Positions 1-9,695 of a stretch of DNA of 64,000 nt are shown here, one piece after another. A program made the translations under genes and the position numbers. Source of the DNA: Bordetella genomosp. 11 (GTDB lineage Bacteria > Pseudomonadota > Gammaproteobacteria > Burkholderiales > Burkholderiaceae_B); the NCBI RefSeq assembly GCF_002261215.1, contig NZ_NEVS01000004.1:682001-746000 (forward strand), in the 5' to 3' direction. How positions within the stretch are numbered: position 1 is the stretch's first letter; the number at the start of each line of letters is the position of its first letter. The notes below the pieces were generated by a model. It was not told where the DNA came from and did not search any database. It was given only the letters and a program-made list of their open reading frames with translations.

Positions 1-31
1 GCCAGGGGTGTCCCCGCGCCCCCGCCTGTAC

Positions 32-499
32 TTACATTTCCTTGGAGGAGGCGCCTTCCTCGTCCATCGGCCAGTCGCGGATGTACGCCTTCAACATGTT
101 GTTTTCAAAACGCTGGGCGTTCACAATGGCCTGCGCCATATCGTAGAACGAGATCACGCCCATCAGCACTTTGCCGTCCATCACCGGGATATAGCGCGCA
201 TGCTTTTCCAGCATCAGGCGCTGCACTTCTTCCGCGCTGGTATTGGGCGTCACGCTGACCGGCGCGTCGTCCATGATGGCGCGGATCGTTGTGTTGCCCA
301 GCGTGCCATTGTTGCGGCTCAGGTGCTGGATGATTTCACGGAACGTCAGCATGCCGACCAACATGCTCGATTCCATGATGACGAGTGAGCCGATGTCCTG
401 TATGCCCATGGTTTCCACCGCCTTGATGACGGGGGTGTCCGGCGTGGCCGTATAGAGCGTGTCGCCCTTGACCCGAAGAATTTCGCTGACCTTCAACAT
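32..499 (-). CDS. CBS-domain protein (tandem CBS pair)
   Basis: A soluble protein of 155 residues made almost entirely of two CBS repeats, roughly residues 8-60 and 75-130. Such a Bateman pair usually binds adenine nucleotides and acts as a regulatory module. No catalytic domain is attached. I place the start at the ATG at 499 because a GGAGG ribosome site precedes it by six bases; the frame stays open for seven more codons upstream. It begins 29 nt after the stop of the YihY-like gene on the same strand and is probably co-transcribed with it. The family is clear; the partner and ligand are not visible. Confidence 0.9.
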   Translation of the reverse strand: MLKVSEILRVKGDTLYTATPDTPVIKAVETMGIQDIGSLVIMESSMLVGMLTFREIIQHLSRNNGTLGNTTIRAIMDDAPVSVTPNTSAEEVQRLMLEKHARYIPVMDGKVLMGVISFYDMAQAIVNAQRFENNMLKAYIRDWPMDEEGASSKEM

Positions 500-528
500 G
501 ATGATCCTCCATGGGCGCACGCCCAGTC

Positions 529-1839
529 TTATTTTTTGACGGCTTCGATCTTCAGGATGTCAGCCGAGCCATTGCCGGTATTTTGCGCTTCCTGCATGAG
601 ATCTTCCAGCGTTGGCGCGACTTCGGTGGTGAGAATGGCACGGGCGACCCGCAGGATTTCAGGCGCTTCCCGCAATCGCCGCTGGTTCCGATCCAGGAGG
701 AAACGGTCGAAAAGAGGGGGCAGCGCCGCGCGGCGGGGATCGCAGGCAAGGATCCAGCGCTGTTCCTGGGTACGCACCACCATGCCCAGGTCGGACAGGG
801 CTTCGAGCACCGCATTCAGTTCGTCGTGATGAAGATGCAGGTCGACAGCAAGGTGGCTGGCGCTGCGGCCGGGCGGATTGCTGCCCATATTGCGGTACAG
901 GCAGCGCAGTACCTCCACGGCGTCCACGAAGGCGGCCCCGGTTTCGCGGTTGATGTCCCAGCGGCCGACCCGGATCATGGGCAGGCTGGCCGCGACGGTA
1001 GCGCCGAACAGGACGGCCAGCCAGGATAGATAGATCCATAGCAGGAAGATCGGCAACGTGGCGAAGGTGCCGTAAATGACGGTATAGGTCGGGAATCGCG
1101 TCAGGTAATAGGCGAACGCCGCCTTCATCAGCTCCAGCACGATGGCGGTGCCGAAGCCGCCGGCCAGCGCGTCCATCCAGAAGACATGGCGGTTCGGCAC
1201 CACGATGAACAGTGCCGCGAAGCCCAGGCCGGTCAGCAAAAGGGGCAGGAAGGACACCGCCAGGCCGATGATGTCGGGGACTTCGCGCACCAGCCCCAGG
1301 GATTCCCGCGCCAGGAAGGACGTGCCCCATAGGCTGGCGCCGGCGACGACCGGCCCCAGTGTCAGGACCGCCCAGTACATCAGCGCCCGCTGCGACAGCG
1401 GCCGTTGCCGCGTAACGTGCCAAATGTCGTTGAAGGTCTTGTCGATCGTCATGATCAGCAGGATCGACGTCACCAGCAGCAGGCCGCCGCCTATCGCCGT
1501 CAGGCGGCTGGCCTGGCGCGCGAACTGGTTCAGGTAATTCATGATGTTGTCCGACACCGCCGGCGGCATCAGGCTGTGCGTGAGGAAGTCCTCCAGCGCG
1601 ATGCGGAATTCCTGGAACACCGGAAAGGCCGTGAACAGCGAAAGCACCACGGCCAGCATGGGAACGATTGCCAGCACGGTGGTAAACGTCAGGCTGGAGG
1701 CCACCTGCAGCAGCTGCTCCTCACCCGCGCGTTGCGAGGCAAAGCGCAAGACCTTCACCACCCGGCTTGCCCATGAGGCGCGGTGGTTCTGGGATTCGGG
1801 CGCCGAGTCCGCGGCGGCCGTATCGACGGGCGGTTTCAT
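529..1839 (-). CDS. YihY/BrkB family inner-membrane protein
   Basis: A 436-residue integral membrane protein of the YihY/BrkB family, once misnamed ribonuclease BN. Residues about 30-290 hold around six hydrophobic segments with the conserved stretch around PLSQRALMYWAVLTLGP. Residues about 290-436 form a soluble tail with a winged-helix-like look (HLAVDLHLHHDELNAVLEAL), a common extension in betaproteobacterial members. The biochemical role of the family is unsettled; BrkB in Bordetella pertussis was linked to serum resistance, but that should not be transferred automatically. It is divergent from the DUF2069 gene, only 17 nt away, so the promoters must overlap the opposite coding starts. 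Confidence 0.88.
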   Translation of the reverse strand: MKPPVDTAAADSAPESQNHRASWASRVVKVLRFASQRAGEEQLLQVASSLTFTTVLAIVPMLAVVLSLFTAFPVFQEFRIALEDFLTHSLMPPAVSDNIMNYLNQFARQASRLTAIGGGLLLVTSILLIMTIDKTFNDIWHVTRQRPLSQRALMYWAVLTLGPVVAGASLWGTSFLARESLGLVREVPDIIGLAVSFLPLLLTGLGFAALFIVVPNRHVFWMDALAGGFGTAIVLELMKAAFAYYLTRFPTYTVIYGTFATLPIFLLWIYLSWLAVLFGATVAASLPMIRVGRWDINRETGAAFVDAVEVLRCLYRNMGSNPPGRSASHLAVDLHLHHDELNAVLEALSDLGMVVRTQEQRWILACDPRRAALPPLFDRFLLDRNQRRLREAPEILRVARAILTTEVAPTLEDLMQEAQNTGNGSADILKIEAVKK

Positions 1840-1856
1840 GCGGCGATAATAGCAGT

Positions 1857-2237
1857 ATGGATATTGAACTCAACCGTAACCTTCGCCTGACTTGCGTCGC
1901 GACGCTGCTGTGCCTGACGCTGCTGTGCGTATTGTGGGAAACCGTGCTGGCGCCGGTGCGGCCAGGGGGCTCCTGGCTCTTCCTGAAGGCATTGCCGCTG
2001 GCGTTTCCGCTCAGAGGCATATTGCGCGGGAATCTATATACCTACCAGTGGGCCTCCATGCTGATCCTGCTGTATGTCATGGAAGGGGCGGTGCGGGCGC
2101 TGTCGGATACCCTTCCGCTTTCGGCGATGCTGGCCGGCGTGGAACTTGCGTTGGCCCTGACGTTTTTCGCCTGCGCGATTCTTTATGTGCGGCCCGCCAA
2201 ACAAGCCGCTCGCCGCCGCCGGTCGTCCGCAACCTGA
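1857..2237 (+). CDS. DUF2069 family small membrane protein
   Basis: A 126-residue protein with four predicted membrane helices (around residues 10-27, 40-52, 62-80, 90-110) and a basic tail. The pattern GGSWLFLKALPLAFPLRGIL followed by YTYQWASMLILLYVMEG is typical of DUF2069 proteins, which have no known function. The ATG at 1857 is chosen because the conserved domain starts right after it; an upstream in-frame extension of 30 residues looks non-coding. It is followed 21 nt later by selO on the same strand. Confidence 0.85.
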   Translation: MDIELNRNLRLTCVATLLCLTLLCVLWETVLAPVRPGGSWLFLKALPLAFPLRGILRGNLYTYQWASMLILLYVMEGAVRALSDTLPLSAMLAGVELALALTFFACAILYVRPAKQAARRRRSSAT

Positions 2238-2258
2238 ACACCCATTACGGTAGGAATC

Positions 2259-3779
2259 ATGTCAGCTGTCTCCGGAGCTTCCCCGCGCGCGCCACGCGCC
2301 GCCTCCTTGGCCGAATTGCCGATCAGCAATTCCTTCGCCGCGTTGCCCCCGGCCTTCTATACGCGCCTGGCGCCACAGGGCTTGAACGCGCCGCGCCTGC
2401 TGCATGCCAACGAGCAGGCTGCCGGGCTGATCGGCCTTGCCCCTGAAGTCCTGCGCACAGAGGCGTTCCTGGACGTATTCTCCGGCCGGGCGCCATTACC
2501 CGGCGGCGATACGCTGGCGGCGGTCTATAGCGGGCACCAGTTCGGTATTTGGGCGGGCCAGCTGGGCGATGGCCGCGCGCATCTGCTGGGCGAGGTCGAA
2601 GGCCCCGGCGGTAATTGGGAGTTGCAGTTGAAAGGCGCCGGGATGACCCCGTATTCCCGAATGGGCGACGGGCGCGCGGTGCTGCGTTCGTCCGTCCGCG
2701 AATATCTCGCCAGCGAGGCCATGAACGGCCTGCGCATTCCGACGACGCGCGCGCTGGCCCTCATCGTGTCCGACGATCGAGTCATGCGCGAAACCGTGGA
2801 AACCGCGGCGATCGTGACTCGCATGTCGCCCAGTTTCGTGCGTTTCGGGTCCTTCGAGCATTGGGCCGCGCGCCGCGAACCGGCGATGGTGCAAACGCTG
2901 GCGGACTACGTCATCGATCGCTTCTATCCGGAATGCCGGCACCCTGTGCCGGGCGCGGAAGAGGGCCCGCAGGCGCCCCTGGTGCGTCTGCTGGACGCGG
3001 TCGTCGGGCGCACGGCCAGGCTGATGGCCGACTGGCAATCCGTGGGCTTCTGCCACGGCGTCATGAACACGGACAATATGTCCATATTGGGCCTGACCCT
3101 GGACTACGGTCCCTACGGGTTTATGGACGGTTTTCGCCTGGACCATGTATGCAACCATTCGGATACCGAAGGGCGCTATGCCTGGAACCGGCAGCCTTCG
3201 GTCGCCCTGTGGAACCTTTATCGCCTGGCCGGTAGCCTGAACAGTGTGATCCAGGACGCGGATGTCGTGAAGGCCGTCCTGGACCGATATGAAGGCGCTT
3301 TTACCCAGGCGTTTCATGATCGCATGGCGGCCAAACTCGGCCTGGAGGCCTGGCGCCCGGACGACGAAGGCCTGCTCGATGACCTGCTCAAGCTCATGCA
3401 CGAGCAGCGCGCGGATTTCACCTTGGCCTTCCGCCGCCTGTCCGGCGCCGTGCGAGGTGACTTCCAGCCTTTTCTAGACCTGTTCATCGACAGGGAGGCT
3501 GCCCGGGAGTGGCTGGGCCGCCTTCAGCAGCGCCATGAAGCCGAGCCGCGCGATGCCGGATCGCGCGCGGACGCGATGGACCGGGTCAATCCGCTATATG
3601 TCCTGCGCAATCATCTCGCGGAACTCGCGATACGCGCGGCGGCCCAGGGCGATGCCAGCATCATCGAGGAGCTGCTGCGCGTACTGCGGGATCCTTATAC
3701 CGAACAGCCGGAATTTGCCCGCTACGCCGGCCTGCCGCCGGACTGGGCCAGCGATCTGGAAGTCAGTTGCTCATCCTGA
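2259..3779 (+). CDS. selO: SelO protein adenylyltransferase
   Basis: SelO (YdiU) is a pseudokinase-fold enzyme that AMPylates protein substrates and is tied to oxidative-stress control. The 506-residue protein carries the hallmark block NTDNMSILGLTLDYGPYGFM, containing the metal-binding Asn and Asp, and an upstream nucleotide-binding region with QLKGAGMTPYSRMGDGRAVL. The C-terminus ends in VSCSS, the conserved cysteine position that is selenocysteine in some eukaryotic homologues. Length matches the family (about 480-520). It follows the DUF2069 gene closely and probably shares its transcript. Confidence 0.95.
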   Translation: MSAVSGASPRAPRAASLAELPISNSFAALPPAFYTRLAPQGLNAPRLLHANEQAAGLIGLAPEVLRTEAFLDVFSGRAPLPGGDTLAAVYSGHQFGIWAGQLGDGRAHLLGEVEGPGGNWELQLKGAGMTPYSRMGDGRAVLRSSVREYLASEAMNGLRIPTTRALALIVSDDRVMRETVETAAIVTRMSPSFVRFGSFEHWAARREPAMVQTLADYVIDRFYPECRHPVPGAEEGPQAPLVRLLDAVVGRTARLMADWQSVGFCHGVMNTDNMSILGLTLDYGPYGFMDGFRLDHVCNHSDTEGRYAWNRQPSVALWNLYRLAGSLNSVIQDADVVKAVLDRYEGAFTQAFHDRMAAKLGLEAWRPDDEGLLDDLLKLMHEQRADFTLAFRRLSGAVRGDFQPFLDLFIDREAAREWLGRLQQRHEAEPRDAGSRADAMDRVNPLYVLRNHLAELAIRAAAQGDASIIEELLRVLRDPYTEQPEFARYAGLPPDWASDLEVSCSS

Positions 3780-4054
3780 AACGCGGCATTGGCGCGACGG
3801 AAAATTGCCGAATCTGGTCCGCTTGGCAAGAGCAATGTATCGATTGTTGCAATGTGTGGAAATTTGGTGCATTCTCCCCCGGTGGGAAAGTATGGCAAAT
3901 ATGGGAGAGGAACCCTCATATTTACCGTATTTTGGCGCCGCTTTCGCATTGTTACCAATGCTAGAATTGCGCCGCTGCGAACCAATGTCATTCCTTACGC
4001 AGCGGTCAGGCCCACTGGGCTTGAGGGTCCAGGGCCGATTTCCGGGGATATATC

Positions 4055-4777
4055 GTGCAAACGCAAGCAGCAGACGGCGTGTTATGTATCGGTCTGTTAG
4101 AAGATGATGCGGACTTTCGAGAAGAGCTCAAGCTGGGCCTGGGCGGCTACGGCTTCCGGGTCAACTTCGCGTGCGCCAGCGCTCCGGAATTCTATCGTCA
4201 TATGGAAAGCCAGCCCTGCGACGTGGTTATCCTGGACGCCAACGTGCAAGGGGCGGAGGACGGCTTCTCGGTAGCGACGCGACTGCGCGCTTTGCATGCC
4301 GTGGGCATTGTCATGCTGACCGGACGGGGGGCGCTGGAAGACCGCGTGCGCGGCCTGGAAGGCGGTGCCGACATCTACATCACCAAGCCGGTCGACCTGC
4401 TCGAATTGAGTTCGGTCATCCGCAGCCTTGCGCGCCGGATGCGGTTGTCGCGCAGTCCCGCTCCCCAGGCGGTGGCCGACCGCGGCGCCCAGAACTGGAG
4501 CTTGCAGGACGGCGGCTGGATTCTGGTTTCCCCCGACGGCGGCAGCCTGCACCTGAGCGCGCAGGAACGCGTCTTCCTGAACGCCTTGATCGACGCGAGC
4601 GGCAATGTGGTCAGCCGCCAGGCGCTCTCGGAGCTGTTCAGCCCGGCCAATCCGAGTGAGTTCGAACTCCGGCGCATCGACGTGCTGGTCAGCCGGCTGC
4701 GTGCAAAGGCTCAGTCCAGCGGCATGAAACTGCCCGTGCTGTCGGTACGCGGCCAGGGCTACGTGTTCGCGGCCTAG
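4055..4777 (+). CDS. OmpR-family response regulator (GTG start)
   Basis: A 240-residue response regulator. The receiver domain (about residues 8-120) has the acidic pair EDD, the phosphoacceptor Asp in VVILDANVQG, the Thr in VMLTGRG and the Lys in ITKPVDL. Residues about 145-240 form a winged-helix DNA-binding domain ending RVRAKAQS-type recognition helix and GQGYVFAA. The frame opens with GTG at 4055; the ribosome site is weak, so the exact start is uncertain. Its stop overlaps the stop of the histidine kinase on the other strand, an unusual tail-to-tail arrangement for a likely cognate pair. No target gene can be named. Confidence 0.88.
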   Translation: MQTQAADGVLCIGLLEDDADFREELKLGLGGYGFRVNFACASAPEFYRHMESQPCDVVILDANVQGAEDGFSVATRLRALHAVGIVMLTGRGALEDRVRGLEGGADIYITKPVDLLELSSVIRSLARRMRLSRSPAPQAVADRGAQNWSLQDGGWILVSPDGGSLHLSAQERVFLNALIDASGNVVSRQALSELFSPANPSEFELRRIDVLVSRLRAKAQSSGMKLPVLSVRGQGYVFAA

Positions 4778-6108
4778 CGTACTTTGCTGACCGGCAGCGC
4801 GATGGTGAAACGCGCGCCGTTCCCGGGTTCGCTATCGACCGTCAGCGTGCCACCCTGGCGTTCGCAGATTTTGCGGACCAGGAAAAGTCCCAGGCCCAGT
4901 CCCTTGGTTTCGCGGTGCGCGGCGCGGCGGAAATGCGGGTCGAAAATCCGCGCCTGGTCTTCCTTTTCGATACCGGGTCCACGGTCGGCGACCGTGATCC
5001 ATGCCGTCCTTTCCCCAGGCGCCGTCAATGTCCCCACCTGGATCCTGATCGGTTGGTCCGCCGGCGAGTACTTGACGGCGTTATGGATCAGATTGCGCAG
5101 TACCACCCCGGTAAGGGGGCCGTCGCACCAGGCCGGTGCCGGCGTCGGCGCTTCCAGCTGCAGCCGGTGCGCCACGTCGGTTTGGATCGATGCCACGACA
5201 TCGGCGGCCAGGCGGGCCAGGTCCACCACTTCGTGGCGGGGGGCCACGGCTTCGTCGTAGGCGCTCTCCTGGACGAGCAACTGGTCCATCAGCTCGCTGA
5301 TCTTTCCCACCGCCCGGCCAATGCGCTGCAGACGGCTGTCGATTTCTTCCCCGCTGCCTTCCAGCACCATTTCGAGTGATTGAACCGCCGCGCTGATGGT
5401 CGCCACCGGCGAACGCATTTCATGAGAAAGCAGCGCGTTCATCTGGCGCTGCCGTTCCAGCACCTCGTTCAGCATGGACAGACGGGCCTCGATTTCCCGT
5501 TGGCCGGAAGCCAGCGCGGCGGGCGTGGCCCCGGCCTGGCCGCGAGCGGCGGCACGATTCGCCTGCGCCGGCCCGGTATTTCCCAGGGATAGGCGCCGGC
5601 CCGGCGTGGCGGCCAGTACCAGCAGGACCATGAAAGCGATGGCGCCGGACAGGACGGCGAGGGCGGCCAGTGCCGGCGGCAGGCTGGCCGCATCCAGGCC
5701 GGCACGCGACGCCAGTGTGTTGCCCGCCGCAGCGATACCGCAGGATACGATGGCGGCGACCCATGCCATCAGGCGAAAGATTCCTGCCCAAATCGCCGCG
5801 CGGCGCCGGCGCAGGGCGCTTGCGGCCATCCAGAGCACCGCGCTGGCGCCCAATCCCAGGCACGCTGCCGATACGCCGGCCTGCGCGTTGCTCGGTACCC
5901 AGGGCGCGAGCCCACCCGACAGCAGCATGGGCCGGGCCCCCTGCGACAACAGCAGCAATAGCGCCGCAAGGATGGGGAAGCCGGTCCGCCGCCACGCCGC
6001 GGCAAGCACGATAACGACAAGGACGGCAGCGCCCAGGCCGGCCAGGCTGGCCTTGTAGGAGTTCAATAGCGCGCCAGTGGCGATCGGATACCAGAGATCG
6101 GGATTCAT
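4774..6108 (-). CDS. membrane sensor histidine kinase
   Basis: A 444-residue kinase. Residues 1-180 hold about six hydrophobic helices and no periplasmic sensor domain, so the signal is probably sensed in the membrane. The dimerisation/phosphoacceptor helix contains LLSHEMRSPVATI (His near 229). The ATP-binding domain shows the N box NLIHNAVKYSP, the G1 box DRGPGIEKED and the G2 box GLGLGLFLVRKIC. It converges on the OmpR-type regulator at 4055, sharing a 4-nt overlap, and is the obvious candidate partner. Next upstream on this strand is the LapD-like gene, 178 nt away. Confidence 0.9.
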   Translation of the reverse strand: MNPDLWYPIATGALLNSYKASLAGLGAAVLVVIVLAAAWRRTGFPILAALLLLLSQGARPMLLSGGLAPWVPSNAQAGVSAACLGLGASAVLWMAASALRRRRAAIWAGIFRLMAWVAAIVSCGIAAAGNTLASRAGLDAASLPPALAALAVLSGAIAFMVLLVLAATPGRRLSLGNTGPAQANRAAARGQAGATPAALASGQREIEARLSMLNEVLERQRQMNALLSHEMRSPVATISAAVQSLEMVLEGSGEEIDSRLQRIGRAVGKISELMDQLLVQESAYDEAVAPRHEVVDLARLAADVVASIQTDVAHRLQLEAPTPAPAWCDGPLTGVVLRNLIHNAVKYSPADQPIRIQVGTLTAPGERTAWITVADRGPGIEKEDQARIFDPHFRRAAHRETKGLGLGLFLVRKICERQGGTLTVDSEPGNGARFTIALPVSKVR

Positions 6109-6286
6109 TCAGACAGCAGTTGAGCCGATGCGCCGCGCGCATGGCGTGGCGTGGGAACGTGAGGGTGCCCCGGCGATACGTTGCGCGGAAGTATAGCGGC
6201 ATGCCCATTGAAGCGCGCCGTAAAGGGGCGATATCCGCACCGCGAAGGTGCGATACCGCCACAGTCGACGATCGGGCGTTGCGGGC

Positions 6287-8224
6287 TCAGGCGACCAGCG
6301 CTTCGTCGGAATAGCCCACTGCCGCGATGCCGACGCGCTCCAGAAACGCCGCGGTCTGCGCATCGGTGGGGCCGTCCGCATAGACTTCGACGCCCAGTCC
6401 CTGGGCGGTTTCGCGCACGGAAGCCGCCAGGTGCTGACTGCCAGGGCTGCGCGCCAGGGCATCGACGAAGGCCTCTCCCAGTTTGACATATGCGATGGGC
6501 AGCTCGTGCAGGCGGGTCATGGCGCCGAAGTCATCGGCCAGTTGGCGCACGCCGACTCGCGCACCGGCGTCGCACGCCACCTCGCACAGGCCCCGCACGT
6601 TGACGAAGTTCTCCACCAGGCCGCGGGCTTCGATTTCGAACACCAGGCGGGCGGCCTGCGCGGGCCGGTCGCGCAGCATTTGTCCCAGGCGGCACAGAAA
6701 GTTCGATTGTCCGAGCGAGGGCAAGGCTACGGTGATGGCCAGCGTGCCACTATGCGAGACCAGCCAGTCCAGGGCAAGCCGGACCGCCTGGATGTCGCAC
6801 TCTGACGACATGCCCAGGCGAATCGCGGCCGGCATGAAAACATGCGCCGGCGTGGGCGTTTGCGCGTCGGTATCGTGCAGCATCAGTGTGGCTTCCGCAC
6901 GCAGCGTTTCGCCGTCCGGGCCCTGCAACGCGCGGGTGGCCAGCGAAAAGCGATGCTGTTCCAGCGCCATGACCAGCGTGTCGCGCCATTGCAGCTCGCC
7001 GGCCGCTTCCGATGCGCCAGGCGCTTCGGCGCGTACAGGGACGTCGGTGTCGGCGCTTTCCGCCCGCATCAGCGCATGATCGACCAGGGCCAGCAGTTCG
7101 CTGGCATGGTTGCCGCGCGAATAGGGCGCTACCGCCAGCGCCCACCGGCACCATTGGTTCTCGCCCAGGGAAACACGGAGGGCGCGCAGTTCCTGCCGTA
7201 GCTGTTCGGCCAGGACCTCGGCCTGCGCCGCCGGTACGCCATGCAGCAGCAGGGCGAAGTCCGAGCCGTTCAGCCGCGCCAGCAGGAACGGCGGAATATG
7301 GCGGCGCCCCAGCTTCTGGTCCAGCCGCAAGGCGACGGAACGCAGCCATTGGTCCGTGAAGTCGCGCGGCATATGGCGGTTGATGGCGGCCAGATCGCGC
7401 TGGCGGAACATCAGGACATGGCCGGATTCCCCTTGCGATTGCGGTGCTCCGCTGTTCAACGCGCGTCGCAGCTCGTTGAAAAAGTACTTGCGGTTGGGCA
7501 GCCGCGTGACCGCGTCCAGGTTCAGCTCCAGCTGCAGGGACTCGATGCGGGCGTTGGCCTCTTCGGCGGTCATGCGTAGCCGTTCGCGCGCTTCGGCCAG
7601 GGCATCGGCGACGTCCGCGACTTCGCGCCATGCCGGCAGCGCGGCAGGCGGTTCCGTATTGCCGTCCGCCAGCGCGCGCACCTGGGCGCTGATGCCCTGC
7701 AGCAGCCGTTTCCGCAACCACCGTACGAGCCCGCCGATATAAAGCAGCCAGCCCAGTCCCACGCAGAGCACCAGCACGGCCAGGTCGAGGGAATGCCGCC
7801 ACAGCGCGTGCAGGGCCGCGCTATCGTCGGCGACGACCGTGACGGTGCCTTGCACGCCATGGGCGCCCTGGAATGTCCGTGTCGCCACGTGAGATGGCGG
7901 GGCGAAAAGCGAAACGAACCAGTCGGGCGCCGCCGCGTTCCCGCCTTGCTTGCGATAGCTGATATCCAGCCCGCCCTGTACGTCGATCCGCCGGTAGCCG
8001 CCGCTGGAGAAAACATCCGCTGCCAGCGCGCGCCAGGCGGCCTGGTCAGGGGCAGGATCGCGCGCATAGGCCATGGCCAGCGTGGCCGCCGCGGTTTCTT
8101 CACGGGCCCGCAGCTCTTCGCCAAGGTAGCGACGGGCCGTCTGGATGTTCAACATCTGCGACCCGACCAGGAGCAGAACCGTGACCACGGCGACGCTGGC
8201 GAGCAATTGGCGCAATAGGGACAT
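6287..8224 (-). CDS. lapD: LapD-like degenerate GGDEF-EAL receptor
   Basis: A 645-residue inner-membrane protein of LapD type. An N-terminal helix is followed by a periplasmic LapD/MoxY-type domain (about residues 30-145), a second helix near 150-175, a HAMP linker, then GGDEF and EAL domains. The GGDEF motif has become NGSDF and the EAL motif has become EAT, although ADDFG and the VKLG lysine remain. This argues for a c-di-GMP receptor rather than an enzyme. In Pseudomonas and Bordetella, LapD holds the protease LapG and so controls a surface adhesin. The start at 8224 matches the MSLxxQLL beginning of LapD; an in-frame ATG lies at 8248 and neither has a clear ribosome site. Confidence 0.8.
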   Translation of the reverse strand: MSLLRQLLASVAVVTVLLLVGSQMLNIQTARRYLGEELRAREETAAATLAMAYARDPAPDQAAWRALAADVFSSGGYRRIDVQGGLDISYRKQGGNAAAPDWFVSLFAPPSHVATRTFQGAHGVQGTVTVVADDSAALHALWRHSLDLAVLVLCVGLGWLLYIGGLVRWLRKRLLQGISAQVRALADGNTEPPAALPAWREVADVADALAEARERLRMTAEEANARIESLQLELNLDAVTRLPNRKYFFNELRRALNSGAPQSQGESGHVLMFRQRDLAAINRHMPRDFTDQWLRSVALRLDQKLGRRHIPPFLLARLNGSDFALLLHGVPAAQAEVLAEQLRQELRALRVSLGENQWCRWALAVAPYSRGNHASELLALVDHALMRAESADTDVPVRAEAPGASEAAGELQWRDTLVMALEQHRFSLATRALQGPDGETLRAEATLMLHDTDAQTPTPAHVFMPAAIRLGMSSECDIQAVRLALDWLVSHSGTLAITVALPSLGQSNFLCRLGQMLRDRPAQAARLVFEIEARGLVENFVNVRGLCEVACDAGARVGVRQLADDFGAMTRLHELPIAYVKLGEAFVDALARSPGSQHLAASVRETAQGLGVEVYADGPTDAQTAAFLERVGIAAVGYSDEALVA

Positions 8225-8411
8225 AGGCGGGGCGGCTGCTTGTTCCATCGTTCGAGGGGCAGGCCTGGACCGGCCACCGTACCGCGTGCCCGGAATAGGC
8301 GCGCATAGTGTATGGCGTTTTGGCGACTTGCTGGCGCGCACGTCCGCCGCGGTGCGGCGGACCGATGCATTCTGTGCGCAAGAAAGGGGGTCGGCCGTCC
8401 CGACGGCGCCC

Positions 8412-9695
8412 TTATTGGGCGATTTCTTCGCGTTCGCGGCCGTAGATTTCGACGCGGTTGCGGCTGCCGCTCTTTGCCCGGTACAGCGCCATGTCGGCGC
8501 GCATCAGCAGCGTATCCAGCGATACCCCGGGTTCGTGCATCGCCAGGCCCAGCGAGATCGTCATGCTGAGCGGGCCACCTTCCAGCAGGCCTATCTTCAT
8601 GCCCGCCACGGCCTGGCGCAGCCGTTCCGCCGCCACCAGCGCGGCCGGCAGGTCGGTGTGGGGCATCAGGACGGCGAATTCCTCACCGCCGAAGCGGCCG
8701 ATGATGTCGCTGTCGCGCAGGGTATTGGTGATGGTGTCCGTCACGCGGCGGATCGCCTGATCCCCGACGTGATGGCCGTAGCGGTCGTTGATCGATTTGA
8801 AGTGATCGATATCGATCAGCAAGGCCGCCAGCGGGTGGGGGTAGCGCCGGCATTGCAATATCTGCGCCTCCGCGGTCTCCATGAAGGCGCGGCGGTTCTT
8901 CAACCCGGTCAATGGGTCTGTATTCGCCAGCCAGACCAGCTGGCGCGTGCGATGGGCGACGGCCGACTCCAGGCGGGCATTGGCCTGCGCCATGCGCTGG
9001 TTGAAGTGGCGCGCATGGCGATTCAATACGAGCAGCCATATCGCCAGGATCCCGCTGCAGGCCAGCAGGCCGACGAAGGCCCACTGCAGTCGCCTGAAAC
9101 CGTCCGCGACGGCCGTATTGTGCTGGCTGGTATCGCCGCGTTGCGCCTGGTGCACGGCGCCGCCCAGGCGGTCCGCCAGTTGGCGGGCTTCTTCGGCGTG
9201 ATCGGCCAGGTCCCGCGCCGCCGCCTGTATGCGTGCGGCATTGCCCGTTTCCGCGGCCTCGCGCCAGGTCCTCAAGCGGTCGTCCAGCATCTGTACGTCG
9301 ACCCGGGCCGCCGGCAGCGAGCGGACCAGGGCAACCCCCGGCGCGCTTTCCGCCGTGCCGGGATCGACGAAGGTGGACAATGCCTGCAGGTTCTGGACGA
9401 AGGCGCGGGAGTCGCCGCCACGCACGGTATTCTGTGCGTCGGCGATGAGGCGGTTCATTTGTGAAACCAACCGGTAGCTGTACAGTCCGATATCGGCCCC
9501 CGCCGGCTGGGACACCGCTCGCGACTGCGCGAACAGCGTCGCGCCGGTCACCAAGGCCAGCAGGGCCATCGCAACCAGCAGCGCGATCAGGGCAACCGCC
9601 AGCCCGCGCCGCCGGGGGGACGGCGGGACGGCGTGCCAGGTCTCGTCCTGCGGGAGGTCGGACTCTTTGGCGGTCGCGGCTTGGGGAGGCGTCAT
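8412..9695 (-). CDS. membrane diguanylate cyclase (GGEEF)
   Basis: A 427-residue protein with two transmembrane helices (about 30-55 and 210-230) around a helical periplasmic domain, then a C-terminal GGDEF domain. The active-site loop is intact as GGEEF, and RDSD lies five residues before it, the product-inhibition I-site. It should therefore make c-di-GMP and be feedback-inhibited. It sits directly upstream of the LapD-like receptor on the same strand, so a local cyclase-receptor pair is likely. I use the ATG at 9695; a TTG five codons upstream would also fit. Confidence 0.9.
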   Translation of the reverse strand: MTPPQAATAKESDLPQDETWHAVPPSPRRRGLAVALIALLVAMALLALVTGATLFAQSRAVSQPAGADIGLYSYRLVSQMNRLIADAQNTVRGGDSRAFVQNLQALSTFVDPGTAESAPGVALVRSLPAARVDVQMLDDRLRTWREAAETGNAARIQAAARDLADHAEEARQLADRLGGAVHQAQRGDTSQHNTAVADGFRRLQWAFVGLLACSGILAIWLLVLNRHARHFNQRMAQANARLESAVAHRTRQLVWLANTDPLTGLKNRRAFMETAEAQILQCRRYPHPLAALLIDIDHFKSINDRYGHHVGDQAIRRVTDTITNTLRDSDIIGRFGGEEFAVLMPHTDLPAALVAAERLRQAVAGMKIGLLEGGPLSMTISLGLAMHEPGVSLDTLLMRADMALYRAKSGSRNRVEIYGREREEIAQ

